DNA of 64,000 nucleotides from an uncultured Bacteroidales bacterium. Lineage in GTDB: Bacteria > Bacteroidota > Bacteroidia > Bacteroidales > Muribaculaceae. Every line of letters begins with the position of its first letter. Within the stretch, counting starts at the first letter, position 1. The notes below the pieces were generated by a model. That model was not told where the DNA came from. It worked only from the letters and a program-made list of their open reading frames with translations, and made no database searches. The stretch is from assembly GCA_902776435.1 (NCBI GenBank), contig CACYQB010000004.1, positions 1 through 64,000 on the forward strand. The letters are read 5' to 3'. A program made the translations under genes and the position numbers. Shown here piece by piece: positions 41,622-50,788 of the stretch.

Positions 41622-44393
41622 ATGGACTATAATTTTAATGAGATAGAGAAAAAGTGGCAACAGTATTGGCGTGAACATCACACCTACAAATGTGAAATTG
41701 ACAATAGCCGTCCCAAGTTCTATGTGCTCGATATGTTTCCTTATCCTTCGGGAGCAGGTCTGCACGTGGGACATCCCCTTGGCTACATAGCCAGTGACAT
41801 CTATGCGCGTTACAAGCGCTTGAAAGGATTTAATGTGTTGCATCCCATGGGATATGACGCTTATGGTCTTCCCGCTGAGCAGTATGCCATCCAGACAGGA
41901 CAACATCCTGAGATCACTACCAATGAGAATATTGCACGTTATCGTGAGCAGTTGGACAAAATAGGTTTCTGTTATGACTGGGACCGTGAGGTGCGCACCT
42001 GTGATCCCGCCTATTACAAGTGGACACAGTGGGCCTTCTTGAAAATGTTCAGGAGTTATTATAACACTGAACTCGATAAAGCCCGTCCCATCGAGGAACT
42101 GGTAGCACATTTTGAGAAACATGGCACCGATGGTTGCAATGCCCACACGAATTGCACCGACGAGTTCACTGCTGACGAGTGGAATTCCATGACGCAAGTG
42201 CAGCGCAACAATGTGCTCATGAATTATCGCATCGCCTATCTGGGTAACACGATGGTGAACTGGTGTCCCAAGTTGGGTACTGTGTTGGCCAACGATGAGG
42301 TGAGTGAGGGTGTATCGGTGCGTGGAGGTTTTCCCGTCGAACAGAAGATGATGAGCCAGTGGTGCTTGAGGGTATCGGCTTATGCTGGTCGTCTGCTGCG
42401 CGACTTGGACACCATCGAATGGACTGAATCCATCAAAGAGACCCAGCGCAACTGGATCGGTTACAGCGAAGGTGCTGAAATGACTTTCCCCATCGACGGC
42501 AGCGATAAGAGTCTGTTGATTTTCACTACGCGTGCCGACACCATTTTCGGTGTTACCTTCATGGTATTGGCTCCCGAGAGCATCTATGTGGACGATGTGG
42601 TGACTGCTGATCAGCGTGCTGCTGTTGACGCCTATCTTGATGAGGTAAAGCACAAGACCGAGCGAGAGCGCATGATTGAGAAAAAGGTGAGTGGTGTGTT
42701 TACCGGCAGTTATGCCGTCAATCCCATCACCGGCAAGAATATACCTATATATATAAGTGACTATGTGCTTGCTGGATATGGCACGGGCGCCATCATGGCG
42801 GTTCCTGCCCATGACAGCCGCGACTATGCCTTCGCTAAACATTTTAACTTGCCCATCATCCCGTTGATTGAGGGTGCCGACATCAGCGAGGAGAGCTTTG
42901 ATGCCAAGGACGGTATCATGATCAACTCGTCCAATGATCGCCTGCAACTCAATGGTTTACAGGTCAAAGAAGCGATTGCCAAGACCAAGCAGTATATCGA
43001 GGAAGCTGGCATCGGCCATGTCAAGGTCAATTATCGCTTGAGGGATGCCATCTTCAGCCGTCAACGCTATTGGGGCGAGCCGTTCCCCATCTATTATGAT
43101 GAGAACAATCAGCCTCAGGCTCTCGATGAGAGCAAGTTGCCGCTCCAGTTGCCTGAGGTCGATAAATTCCTGCCCACCGAGACGGGTGAACCTCCCCTGG
43201 GCCGCGCCAAGAATTGGGTAACTACCGAGGGTTATCCCCTGGAATTGAATACTATGCCTGGTTTTGCCGGTTCATCGGCCTATTACCTGCGCTACATGGA
43301 TCCCCACAACGATAAGGAACTTGTATCGCATGAAGCCAATGAATACTGGCGTCAGGTGGATCTCTATGTGGGTGGTACCGAGCATGCTACAGGTCACTTG
43401 ATTTATAGCCGTTTTTGGAATAAATTCCTCTATGACTATGGTTATGTTTGTGAGGCAGAGCCTTTCCGCAAATTGGTCAATCAGGGTATGATTCAAGGCC
43501 GCAGTAACTTTGTTTACCGCATCAAGGACACCAACAAATTTGTATCGCTCAATCTCAAAAACCAGTATGACGTGACGCCCATTCATGTGGATGTAAACAT
43601 TGTTCATACCGATGCATTGGATATTGAAAAGTTCCGCGATTGGCGCCCTGAGTTTAAAAACGCTGAGTTCATCCTGGAAAACGGTAAGTACATCTGTGGC
43701 TGGGCTATCGAGAAGATGTCCAAGTCAATGTTCAATGTCGTTAATCCCGATGATATCGTGGACCGCTATGGTGCTGACACCTTGCGCTTGTATGAGATGT
43801 TCCTTGGTCCTGTTGAGGCCAGCAAGCCTTGGGATACCAATGGCATCGACGGCGTGAACCGTTTCCTCAAGCGTTTGTGGGCTCTGTTCTACAAGGGAGA
43901 CACCATGCAACTTACCGACGAGAAGCCCAGTGCTGAAGCGCTCAAGTCCCTGCACAAACTCATCAAGAAGGTGAGTGGTGACATCGAGACCTTCAGCTAT
44001 AACACGTCAGTGGCCGCTTTCATGATTTGTGTCAACGAGTTGACAAGCATGAAGTGCCGTGCACGTGAAATCTATGAGCCTCTGATTGTGCTGCTGGCCC
44101 CGTTCGCTCCCCACATTGCTGAGGAATTGTGGCATGTATTGGGCCACGACACCACCGTGTGTGATGCCCAATGGCCCACATGGAACGAGGAATACTTGAA
44201 GGAATCGACGGTGAAATATGCCGTCTCCTTCAATGGCAAGTCTCGCTATACCATCGAGGTTCCCGCCGATGCCGATGAAGAGGAAGTGAAGCGCATCGCT
44301 CTCGCTGATGCAGGAGCCGAACGTTGGCTCGACGGCAAGCAGCCCAGGAAGATTATCTTCGTTAAAAACAAGCTTGTCAACGTCGTTGTATAA
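41622..44393 (+). CDS. leuS: Leucyl-tRNA synthetase
   Basis: A class Ia synthetase that charges tRNA-Leu, including the CAG isoacceptor encoded at the other end of this window. The 923-residue product has the HIGH-type motif in [16 protein letters not shown] (about 40-55), the CP1 editing domain (about 225-420, [22 protein letters not shown] and [16 protein letters not shown]), the WGEPFPI segment, the KMSKS loop exactly as KMSKS at 698-702, and the C-terminal anticodon-binding helices. The length is slightly above the E. coli enzyme. A palindrome follows before rdgB. Confidence 0.97.
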   Translation: MDYNFNEIEKKWQQYWREHHTYKCEIDNSRPKFYVLDMFPYPSGAGLHVGHPLGYIASDIYARYKRLKGFNVLHPMGYDAYGLPAEQYAIQTGQHPEITTNENIARYREQLDKIGFCYDWDREVRTCDPAYYKWTQWAFLKMFRSYYNTELDKARPIEELVAHFEKHGTDGCNAHTNCTDEFTADEWNSMTQVQRNNVLMNYRIAYLGNTMVNWCPKLGTVLANDEVSEGVSVRGGFPVEQKMMSQWCLRVSAYAGRLLRDLDTIEWTESIKETQRNWIGYSEGAEMTFPIDGSDKSLLIFTTRADTIFGVTFMVLAPESIYVDDVVTADQRAAVDAYLDEVKHKTERERMIEKKVSGVFTGSYAVNPITGKNIPIYISDYVLAGYGTGAIMAVPAHDSRDYAFAKHFNLPIIPLIEGADISEESFDAKDGIMINSSNDRLQLNGLQVKEAIAKTKQYIEEAGIGHVKVNYRLRDAIFSRQRYWGEPFPIYYDENNQPQALDESKLPLQLPEVDKFLPTETGEPPLGRAKNWVTTEGYPLELNTMPGFAGSSAYYLRYMDPHNDKELVSHEANEYWRQVDLYVGGTEHATGHLIYSRFWNKFLYDYGYVCEAEPFRKLVNQGMIQGRSNFVYRIKDTNKFVSLNLKNQYDVTPIHVDVNIVHTDALDIEKFRDWRPEFKNAEFILENGKYICGWAIEKMSKSMFNVVNPDDIVDRYGADTLRLYEMFLGPVEASKPWDTNGIDGVNRFLKRLWALFYKGDTMQLTDEKPSAEALKSLHKLIKKVSGDIETFSYNTSVAAFMICVNELTSMKCRAREIYEPLIVLLAPFAPHIAEELWHVLGHDTTVCDAQWPTWNEEYLKESTVKYAVSFNGKSRYTIEVPADADEEEVKRIALADAGAERWLDGKQPRKIIFVKNKLVNVVV

Positions 44394-44400
44394 CCAACTC

Positions 44401-44467
44401 TAAACTACGAATTACGCGAATTATACTATAGATATCCATCAGTTTAATTCGTGTAATTCTTAGTTTA
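44401..44467. repeat. Long imperfect hairpin between leuS and rdgB
   Basis: The arms TAAACTACGAATTACGCGAA (from 44401) and the complement ending at 44467 pair over about 24 bases with two mismatches. Half-copies of the arm occur near 2038, 2153 and 10071. It probably shapes the leuS 3' end. Confidence 0.7.
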
Positions 44468-44487
44468 TAATATGATTGTTTGGAGAA

Positions 44488-45075
44488 ATGAAAAAGATAG
44501 TTTTTGCTACCAATAATGCCCACAAGTTGCAGGAACTGAGGCAGATGTTGGGTGACACTTACGAGATATTGGGCCTTGCGGATATCGGTTGCCATGAGGA
44601 TATCCCTGAAACTGCCGATTTCATCGAAGACAATGCCCAGATGAAGGCCCGCTATGTCAAGGAACATTATGGTTATGACTGTTTCAGCGACGATACCGGA
44701 CTGGAAATAGATGCCCTGAATGGTGAGCCGGGTGTGTACTCGGCCCGTTATGCCGGTCCAGGCCATGACAGCGAGGCCAACATCGACAAAGTGCTGAAAA
44801 AACTTGACGGTGTAACTGAGCGCACGGCCCGTTTCCGCACGGCTATTGCTCTATTGCAAGGAGATGAAATGCACATGTTTGAGGGGAAGGTCGAAGGTGT
44901 GATTCTCACCGAGCGTCACGGGACGGGCGGTTTCGGCTACGACAGCATTTTCCAACCCCTTGAGGGTGATGGCAGCACATTTGCCCAAATGACTCCTCAA
45001 GACAAAAACCGCATCAGTCACCGTGGACGTGCAGTGGCCCGTCTGGTAGAATACCTCAACAACCAGCAATCATAA
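44488..45075 (+). CDS. rdgB: RdgB/HAM1-family XTP/dITP pyrophosphatase
   Basis: Hydrolyses non-canonical purine triphosphates to keep them out of DNA and RNA. The 195-residue product carries FATNNAHKLQELRQ at the N-terminus (substrate-binding TNN..K), FSDDTGLEIDALNGEPGVYSARYAG in the middle (about 68-92), GTGGFGYDSIFQP (about 150) and SHRGRAVARL near the end. The start is ATG 44488; a TTG at 44476 is in frame but no better. menF starts 7 bases after its stop, so rdgB may lead the menaquinone operon. Confidence 0.95.
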   Translation: MKKIVFATNNAHKLQELRQMLGDTYEILGLADIGCHEDIPETADFIEDNAQMKARYVKEHYGYDCFSDDTGLEIDALNGEPGVYSARYAGPGHDSEANIDKVLKKLDGVTERTARFRTAIALLQGDEMHMFEGKVEGVILTERHGTGGFGYDSIFQPLEGDGSTFAQMTPQDKNRISHRGRAVARLVEYLNNQQS

Positions 45076-45082
45076 AGTTACG

Positions 45083-46114
45083 TTGGATTCATTTGCCATA
45101 TACCGCTTGCCGCATGCCAGTCATTGTACACTGGTAGGCCAGAGTGGTGTGCCGTCTTCCTTGTCCTCATTGAGGTTATTGGACGGCGAGCAAGGTTTTG
45201 TGATCGCGCCATTCACGGTAGGTGAGTCATCTCCTGTTATTTTGCTGCATCCTGATTGTGTGCTGCAATGTGCCTGTGACGAGGTCATGGACATGGATGA
45301 TTTGACCCTTCATCTTGATAGTGACAACTTGCCAGCCAGGAGTGCTGATAGGGAGGCTTATCATGATGATTTTTGCCGATTTCATCGAGCTTTTTCGGCA
45401 TTTGGACTCCAAAAGTTAGTGCTTGCCCGCAGTATCGATATAGGTCATCAGGGTACTCATCCAGTTGAACTGTTTACGCAGGCTTGCAAGCAGCATCCTG
45501 ATGCCTTTGTGACCTTGTTTTCGGCTCCACAATGCGGCGCATGGCTCATGGCAACTCCAGAGGTGCTGTTGGCACGTACCGATGAACATTGGCGCACGAT
45601 GGCCTTGGCAGGGACGATGCCTTATACTGAAACTCCGCCTCAATGGAGCGAAAAGAACTTGCATGAGCAGGCTTATGTATCCCAGTATATCAAAGAGCGC
45701 TTGAATGGTTTCAGCCAAGCTGTGGACATGACGGGTCCATATACAACCCGCGCAGGAAATTTGGTCCACTTGCGTACCGATTTCTCATTTGTTTTAGGAG
45801 ATGATGCCCAGGTGGGGAATCTGCTGGATGCCCTTCATCCGACGCCTGCCGTGTGTGGTGTGCCCAAGCAGGATGCTCACCGTTTCATCCTCGAGAACGA
45901 ATCCTGCCAGCGTGATTATTACAGTGGTTTTTCGGGTCCGTTGAATATGGATGGTGAAACAGCATTGTTCGTGTCATTGCGCTGCATGCGCATTTGTGGT
46001 GACCATTACCGCCTCTATGCCGGAGGTGGAATCCTGCCCCAGAGCGATGAAGAAATGGAATGGAAAGAGACGGCTGCCAAGATGCAGGCTATGTTGTCAT
46101 TAATAAAAAGATAA
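45083..46114 (+). CDS. menF: Isochorismate synthase, menaquinone pathway
   Basis: Converts chorismate to isochorismate. The 343-residue protein has the chorismate-binding core in its C-terminal two thirds: FGLQKLVLARSI, ATPEVLLARTDEHWRTMALAGTMP, LHPTPAVCGVPKQDA, ENESCQRDYYSGFSGPLN and LYAGGGILPQSDEEMEWKET, all typical of MenF/EntC enzymes. It is shorter than E. coli MenF (431), a common size in Bacteroidetes. The only plausible start is TTG 45083, 7 bases after the rdgB stop. menD begins 2 bases after its stop. Confidence 0.94.
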   Translation: MDSFAIYRLPHASHCTLVGQSGVPSSLSSLRLLDGEQGFVIAPFTVGESSPVILLHPDCVLQCACDEVMDMDDLTLHLDSDNLPARSADREAYHDDFCRFHRAFSAFGLQKLVLARSIDIGHQGTHPVELFTQACKQHPDAFVTLFSAPQCGAWLMATPEVLLARTDEHWRTMALAGTMPYTETPPQWSEKNLHEQAYVSQYIKERLNGFSQAVDMTGPYTTRAGNLVHLRTDFSFVLGDDAQVGNLLDALHPTPAVCGVPKQDAHRFILENESCQRDYYSGFSGPLNMDGETALFVSLRCMRICGDHYRLYAGGGILPQSDEEMEWKETAAKMQAMLSLIKR

Positions 46115-46116
46115 AC

Positions 46117-47766
46117 ATGAGTTATAGTGACAAGGAAAATATCAATATCTTGTGTGCAGTGATGCTGGGGCATGGCATTACCCATGCTGTGGTTTGTCCT
46201 GGGTCCCGTAATGCACCCATCGTTCACAACCTCAACGAGTGTACACAGGTGAAATGCTATCCTGTTACCGATGAGCGCAGTGCAGGCTTCTTTGCCTTGG
46301 GTATGGCCGAACAATTGTGCGAACCCGTGGCGGTTTGTGTCACATCGGGCACAGCGTTGCTCGACTTGGCACCCGCTGTTTCCGAGGCCCGTCACCGTCA
46401 CTTGCCGTTAGTGATTATCAGTGCTGACCGTGCGATGCCATACATTGGCCAGCAGATGGGACAGACCATTGATCAACCTGATGCACTATCGCGTTTCACA
46501 TTGATGGATGTTAACTTGATCGAGCCACATGATGACCTCACGCATTGGCATTGCAACCGCTTGGCCAACGAGGCGATGCTTGCCGCCAAACGTGGCGGTC
46601 CTGTGCATATCAATGTGCCCTATGATGAGCCATTATTTAATTTCACAGTAGCGTCATTGCCCGAGGAGCGAATTATCACATCAGTACCCATTTCGGTCGA
46701 TGAAACCGCGCTTTTTGAGGTTTTCCAGCCCCTGAAATCTTTCCGTCGTCCCATGGTGGTGATTGGGCAGATGGCACAAGGGACTGTATCATGTGAGATA
46801 CTTGATCGCATCAAATCCCATGTCGCTATACTTGTCGAATCCTTGGGTGCAGACGATGGAGGCATGCCATTTGACGAGGTATTACCGCTTGTTGAGAAAA
46901 ACGCTGATTTCAGTCCTGACGTCGTCATCTATATGGGTAGAACGCTGGTAAGCAAGCGCATCAAGGCTTATTTGCGCGGCCTGACGGATGTGCCCATGAT
47001 TCAAGTGAGTGGTGACGTTGAGGTGCACGATACTTTCGGCCACCTGACTCAACTTGTCAACTGCAATCCCCAAGCGGCACTTCAAGTATTGTTGAAACTG
47101 TTAGGAAGTGGTAAGGAGAACAGTTTTGCCAGCCGCTGGAATAGTGCCTTAGACAAGGCTAAACAGCATTTCATTCATCTAAGTCCAGATTTCTCACAGC
47201 TGTTGGCAGTCAAATTGGCGCTGAATTCTGCAAGGGAATTTGGTGAACCATTTGTGCTGCATTTCTCTAATAGCCAGCCAGTTAGGCTTGCTAATTTGAT
47301 GGCGCATCAGCACGTCCGCTGCAACCGTGGCGTGAATGGCATTGAGGGAACAGTCTCGGCCGCTGCTGGCTGTGCCGCGGTAACTGACGACCGTGTGCTG
47401 TGTGTGACGGGTGACCTGAGCTTCTTCTATGACCAGAATGCCTTGTGGAACACCAATTTGCGCGGCAATCTGCGCATTCTGTTGCTCAACAATGGCGGTG
47501 GCGGCATTTTCTCCCAACTCCCTGGATTGGAAGGCTCGCCTGCTCGTGATAAGATGATAGCCGCCGGGCACAATACCCATGCCGAAGGTTGCTGCATCCA
47601 GCATGGTGTTGAGTACCGTGCCGCCCACGGCAGTGAGGATCTGTACAGTGGCATCACCTGGCTGGTACAGGGCGACAGTGAACGTCCGCGCCTGCTCGAA
47701 GTGGTCACCGATGTGGCCCACGACAGCCGCGCCTGGCACCAGGCAAGTGAATCCTTAACAATTTGA
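46117..47766 (+). CDS. menD: SEPHCHC synthase (2-succinyl-5-enolpyruvyl-6-hydroxy-3-cyclohexene-1-carboxylate synthase)
   Basis: A thiamine-diphosphate enzyme joining isochorismate and a succinyl-semialdehyde unit from 2-oxoglutarate. The 549-residue product has VVCPGSRNAPI near the N-terminus, the conserved SGTALLDLAPAVSEARHRHLPLVIISADR segment, MGQTIDQP, RGVNGIEGTVSAAAG and the ThDP motif VTGDLSFFYDQNALW (about 427-441) followed by NNGGGGIFSQLPG. The ATG at 46117 is 2 bases after menF; an upstream reading inside menF is rejected. Confidence 0.97.
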   Translation: MSYSDKENINILCAVMLGHGITHAVVCPGSRNAPIVHNLNECTQVKCYPVTDERSAGFFALGMAEQLCEPVAVCVTSGTALLDLAPAVSEARHRHLPLVIISADRAMPYIGQQMGQTIDQPDALSRFTLMDVNLIEPHDDLTHWHCNRLANEAMLAAKRGGPVHINVPYDEPLFNFTVASLPEERIITSVPISVDETALFEVFQPLKSFRRPMVVIGQMAQGTVSCEILDRIKSHVAILVESLGADDGGMPFDEVLPLVEKNADFSPDVVIYMGRTLVSKRIKAYLRGLTDVPMIQVSGDVEVHDTFGHLTQLVNCNPQAALQVLLKLLGSGKENSFASRWNSALDKAKQHFIHLSPDFSQLLAVKLALNSAREFGEPFVLHFSNSQPVRLANLMAHQHVRCNRGVNGIEGTVSAAAGCAAVTDDRVLCVTGDLSFFYDQNALWNTNLRGNLRILLLNNGGGGIFSQLPGLEGSPARDKMIAAGHNTHAEGCCIQHGVEYRAAHGSEDLYSGITWLVQGDSERPRLLEVVTDVAHDSRAWHQASESLTI

Positions 47767-47793
47767 TTGACAACTTAAAACTATTAACTGAAT

Positions 47794-48621
47794 ATGGCAA
47801 CGAGAGAATGGAAAAAAATTGAGGGTTTTGACTTCAAGGAAATCCTGTTTGAAGAGTATGACCGTATAGCCAAGATTACCATTAACCGCGAGCGCTACCG
47901 CAATGCGTTCACACCCTTGACCACCCTGGAAATGTCGCAGGCGTTAAGTTATTGCCGTGAGTCTTCGGGTATCCGCGTGGTGTTGCTCACAGGGGCAGGC
48001 GATAAGGCTTTCTGTGCCGGTGGTGACATGCATGTTAAGGGACGTGGCGGATATGTCGATAGCGAGGGTGTGCCCCGCTTGAGCGTGCTCGACGTGCAGA
48101 TGCAGATTCGCCGTCTGCCCAAACCCGTCATCGCTATGGTCAATGGCTATGCCATCGGTGGTGGCCATGTGTTGCACGTGGTGTGCGACTTGACGATAGC
48201 CAGCGAGAATGCCATCTTTGGCCAGACGGGTCCCAAGGTAGGCTCGTTTGACGCAGGCTTCGGTTCTTCTTATCTAGCCCGTATCGTGGGACAGAAAAAG
48301 GCCCGCGAAATCTGGTTCCTCTGCCGCCAGTATTCTGCACGCGAGGCAGAACAGATGGGTATGGTCAACAAGGTGGTACCGCTGGAACGGCTCGAGGACG
48401 AGTGCGTCGAGTGGGCCCAAACCATGATGGAGCGCTCGCCACTGGCCCTGCGCATGATCAAGATGGGCCTCAATGCCGAACTTGATGGCCAAGCCGGCAT
48501 CCAGCAGTTGGCGGGCGACTGCACGATGCTTTACTACTGCATGGACGAGGCTCAAGAGGGCGGCAAAGCCTTCCTGGAGAAGCGTAAACCCGACTTCGAC
48601 CAGTATCCTTACTTACCCTGA
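47794..48621 (+). CDS. menB: 1,4-dihydroxy-2-naphthoyl-CoA synthase
   Basis: A crotonase-fold ring-closing enzyme acting on o-succinylbenzoyl-CoA. The 275-residue product shows [30 protein letters not shown] (oxyanion loop, about 68-84), [18 protein letters not shown] (about 120-137), [25 protein letters not shown] (about 148-172, active-site aspartate and glycines) and [19 protein letters not shown]. It is 27 bases after menD, and its stop overlaps the menC start by one base. Confidence 0.97.
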   Translation: MATREWKKIEGFDFKEILFEEYDRIAKITINRERYRNAFTPLTTLEMSQALSYCRESSGIRVVLLTGAGDKAFCAGGDMHVKGRGGYVDSEGVPRLSVLDVQMQIRRLPKPVIAMVNGYAIGGGHVLHVVCDLTIASENAIFGQTGPKVGSFDAGFGSSYLARIVGQKKAREIWFLCRQYSAREAEQMGMVNKVVPLERLEDECVEWAQTMMERSPLALRMIKMGLNAELDGQAGIQQLAGDCTMLYYCMDEAQEGGKAFLEKRKPDFDQYPYLP

Positions 48622-49661
48622 TGAGCCGTTACCACATCGATATCAACACCCGCGTGTTCCACTTCAAGGAACCTGCAGGCACTTCACGAGGCGTTTACCG
48701 CACGCGCACCAGCCGCTTTGTGCACCTCACCTGTGATGACCTGCCGGGCATTGTCGGGGTGGGGGAATGTGCTCCACTGCCCAAGCTGAGTTGCGATGAC
48801 CTGCCCGACTATGACGCTGTGCTGCGTCGCCAGTGTGACGAGGTGTGCATCCGTGGTGGAATTGATGTCGATGCTTTGCGGGATTTTCCGTCGATGCTCT
48901 TTGGCCTGGAAATGGCCTGGCGGCAACTTCACTTGGGCGGCAGCACCGCCTTGTCAGATACCCCCTTTGCGCGTGGTGAGGAGGGGATTCCCATCAACGG
49001 TCTGGTGTGGATGGGCGACTTTGACACGATGGCAGCCCGCTTGGAGCAAAAACTCGCTCAAGGTTTCTCCTGTGTGAAAATCAAGATTGGAGCCATTGAT
49101 TTTGCCGATGAAATGACGCTTATTCATCGTCTGCGTGAACGTTACGGCAGTGACCGCATTGAACTTCGTGTCGATGCCAATGGTGCTTTTTCACCCGATG
49201 AGACCCTGGAAAAACTGAACAAGTTGGCAACCTATGATATCCACTCCATCGAGCAACCCATCATGGCTGGACAGTGGCAGGATATGGCACGGTTGTGCAA
49301 GTCATCGCCATTGCCCATAGCGCTCGATGAAGAACTCATTGGAATCAATACAGTGGAGCGAAAATGTCAACTCCTTGACACCATATCTCCCCAGTATATC
49401 ATCTTGAAGCCCTCGCTGCACGGTGGTATGGCAGGTTGCCGCGAGTGGATCAACTTGGCGCGTGAGCGTGGCATCGGTTCATGGATTACCAGTGCCCTCG
49501 AGAGCAATGTGGGGCTTAACGCCATCGCCCACCTGGCTGCCGAGGTCTATGGCCCCGGCATCACCATGCCGCAAGGCTTGGGCACAGGCCAATTGTTCAC
49601 CGACAATATTGACACTGTTCCCATTGCCATCCATGGCGACAAACTCTGGTACAAGCCATGA
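48621..49661 (+). CDS. menC: o-Succinylbenzoate synthase
   Basis: An enolase-superfamily dehydratase producing o-succinylbenzoate. The 346-residue product has the KxK catalytic motif in CVKIKIGA (about 151-158) and metal ligands in RVDANGAF (about 182), SIEQPI (about 209) and ALDEELIG (about 234), plus the opposite-face lysine in YIILKPSLHGG (about 258). Its start overlaps the menB stop by one base and its stop overlaps the menE start by four, indicating tight coupling. The pathway order on the chromosome (B before C) does not follow the reaction order. Confidence 0.95.
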   Translation: MSRYHIDINTRVFHFKEPAGTSRGVYRTRTSRFVHLTCDDLPGIVGVGECAPLPKLSCDDLPDYDAVLRRQCDEVCIRGGIDVDALRDFPSMLFGLEMAWRQLHLGGSTALSDTPFARGEEGIPINGLVWMGDFDTMAARLEQKLAQGFSCVKIKIGAIDFADEMTLIHRLRERYGSDRIELRVDANGAFSPDETLEKLNKLATYDIHSIEQPIMAGQWQDMARLCKSSPLPIALDEELIGINTVERKCQLLDTISPQYIILKPSLHGGMAGCREWINLARERGIGSWITSALESNVGLNAIAHLAAEVYGPGITMPQGLGTGQLFTDNIDTVPIAIHGDKLWYKP

Positions 49662-50665
49662 CAGTTGACGAGTTTATCAGCCAGTGGCATGATGCCAGTG
49701 ATACCGTCGAAGTGCACACCAGCGGTTCGACAGGAGAACCTAAGGTGATGCAGGTTGAAAAACGGCGCATGCTGGCTAGTGCTAAGGCTACCTGCGACTT
49801 CCTGGGCCTCCAGCCAGGTGACACGGCCTTGCTGTGCATGAGTGTCGATTACATCGCTGGAAAAATGATGGTCGTGCGTGCCCTTGAGCGTCAACTGCGG
49901 CTCATGACTGTGGAGCCGTCGAGTCATCCCCTGGCTGAGATTCCTGATTTTGCCGATGAAATGGGCAAAAGTGTGGATTTTGCGGCAATGGTTCCCCTGC
50001 AGGTTTATAGCAGTCTGCAAGTGCCGAGGGAACGTGAAACCTTGAGCCGTATCCGTCATATTATTATCGGAGGCGGGCCACTTGATTCTTCGCTTGAACA
50101 GGAATTGCGCGGATTGGATAACGCCATTTGGCACAGTTATGGCATGACAGAGACGTTGTCTCACATTGCCCTGCGCCGCGTGAGCGGCAATGAGGCGTCA
50201 CCGTGGTTCACACCCATGCCTGGCGTTACCCTTAGCACCACAGCCAATGGTTGTCTCGTCATCGACGCACCTCACTTGTGCCCTGAACGCCTTATCACGC
50301 GGGATGTGGTTGAGATGCATCAGGACGGCCAGCGCTTCAAGGTCCTGGGGCGTATCGACAACGTTATCAATTCGGGCGGTGTCAAAATCCATATCGAGCA
50401 GGTAGAGAATACCCTGAAAGCACAGATTGCCCAACCATTTTTAATTACTAAATGCCCTGATGCCAAGTTTGGCGAAATCGTCGTGATGCTCTTGCTAGGA
50501 AGCGAAGACGACATTCCCGCCGCCCAAATGGCTTGTGAGCAGATTCTTCCCAAATATGTCCGTCCCAAGCACATTTTTCCTGTCTCTACACTTCCGATGA
50601 CGCCAACAGGAAAGCCAGCCCGCGCCCAGGCTGCCTCGATGGCCGAGTCCATGTTGCACATTTAA
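49658..50665 (+). CDS. menE: o-Succinylbenzoate-CoA ligase
   Basis: An adenylate-forming enzyme activating o-succinylbenzoate with ATP and CoA. The 335-residue product is short for the family (E. coli MenE is about 450), lacking most of the N-terminal subdomain, but keeps the core motifs: P-loop HTSGSTGEPKVM (about 20-31), HIIIGGGPLD, WHSYGMTETLSHIALR (about 160-175), TRDVVEMHQDGQRFKVLGRIDNVINSGG (about 214-241) and PMTPTGKPAR near the end. Shortened MenE forms like this are usual in Bacteroidetes. It is the last gene of the operon; a fresh promoter follows for the M6 protease. Confidence 0.93.
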   Translation: MTVDEFISQWHDASDTVEVHTSGSTGEPKVMQVEKRRMLASAKATCDFLGLQPGDTALLCMSVDYIAGKMMVVRALERQLRLMTVEPSSHPLAEIPDFADEMGKSVDFAAMVPLQVYSSLQVPRERETLSRIRHIIIGGGPLDSSLEQELRGLDNAIWHSYGMTETLSHIALRRVSGNEASPWFTPMPGVTLSTTANGCLVIDAPHLCPERLITRDVVEMHQDGQRFKVLGRIDNVINSGGVKIHIEQVENTLKAQIAQPFLITKCPDAKFGEIVVMLLLGSEDDIPAAQMACEQILPKYVRPKHIFPVSTLPMTPTGKPARAQAASMAESMLHI

Positions 50666-50697
50666 TGATTGAAGGCCGAGTTCAAGCCTGTCAAGTC

Positions 50698-50728
50698 TTT
50701 GGCAGTTTGTTATTTTATTATATATTTG
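50698..50728 (+). promoter_or_regulatory. Consensus promoter of the first M6 protease gene
   Basis: TTTG (50698-50701), a 19-base spacer and TATATTTG (50721-50728) match the Bacteroidota consensus; the leader is about 55 bases. Confidence 0.85.
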
Positions 50729-50788
50729 CAGAAATTTTGTTTGAATAAGAAGCCTATAGACTAATTATTAACTAAATTGATAAATGAA

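Noticed and set aside
41553-42947. Long open frame opposite leuS
   Set aside because: It is antisense to a highly conserved synthetase and lacks any domain signature.
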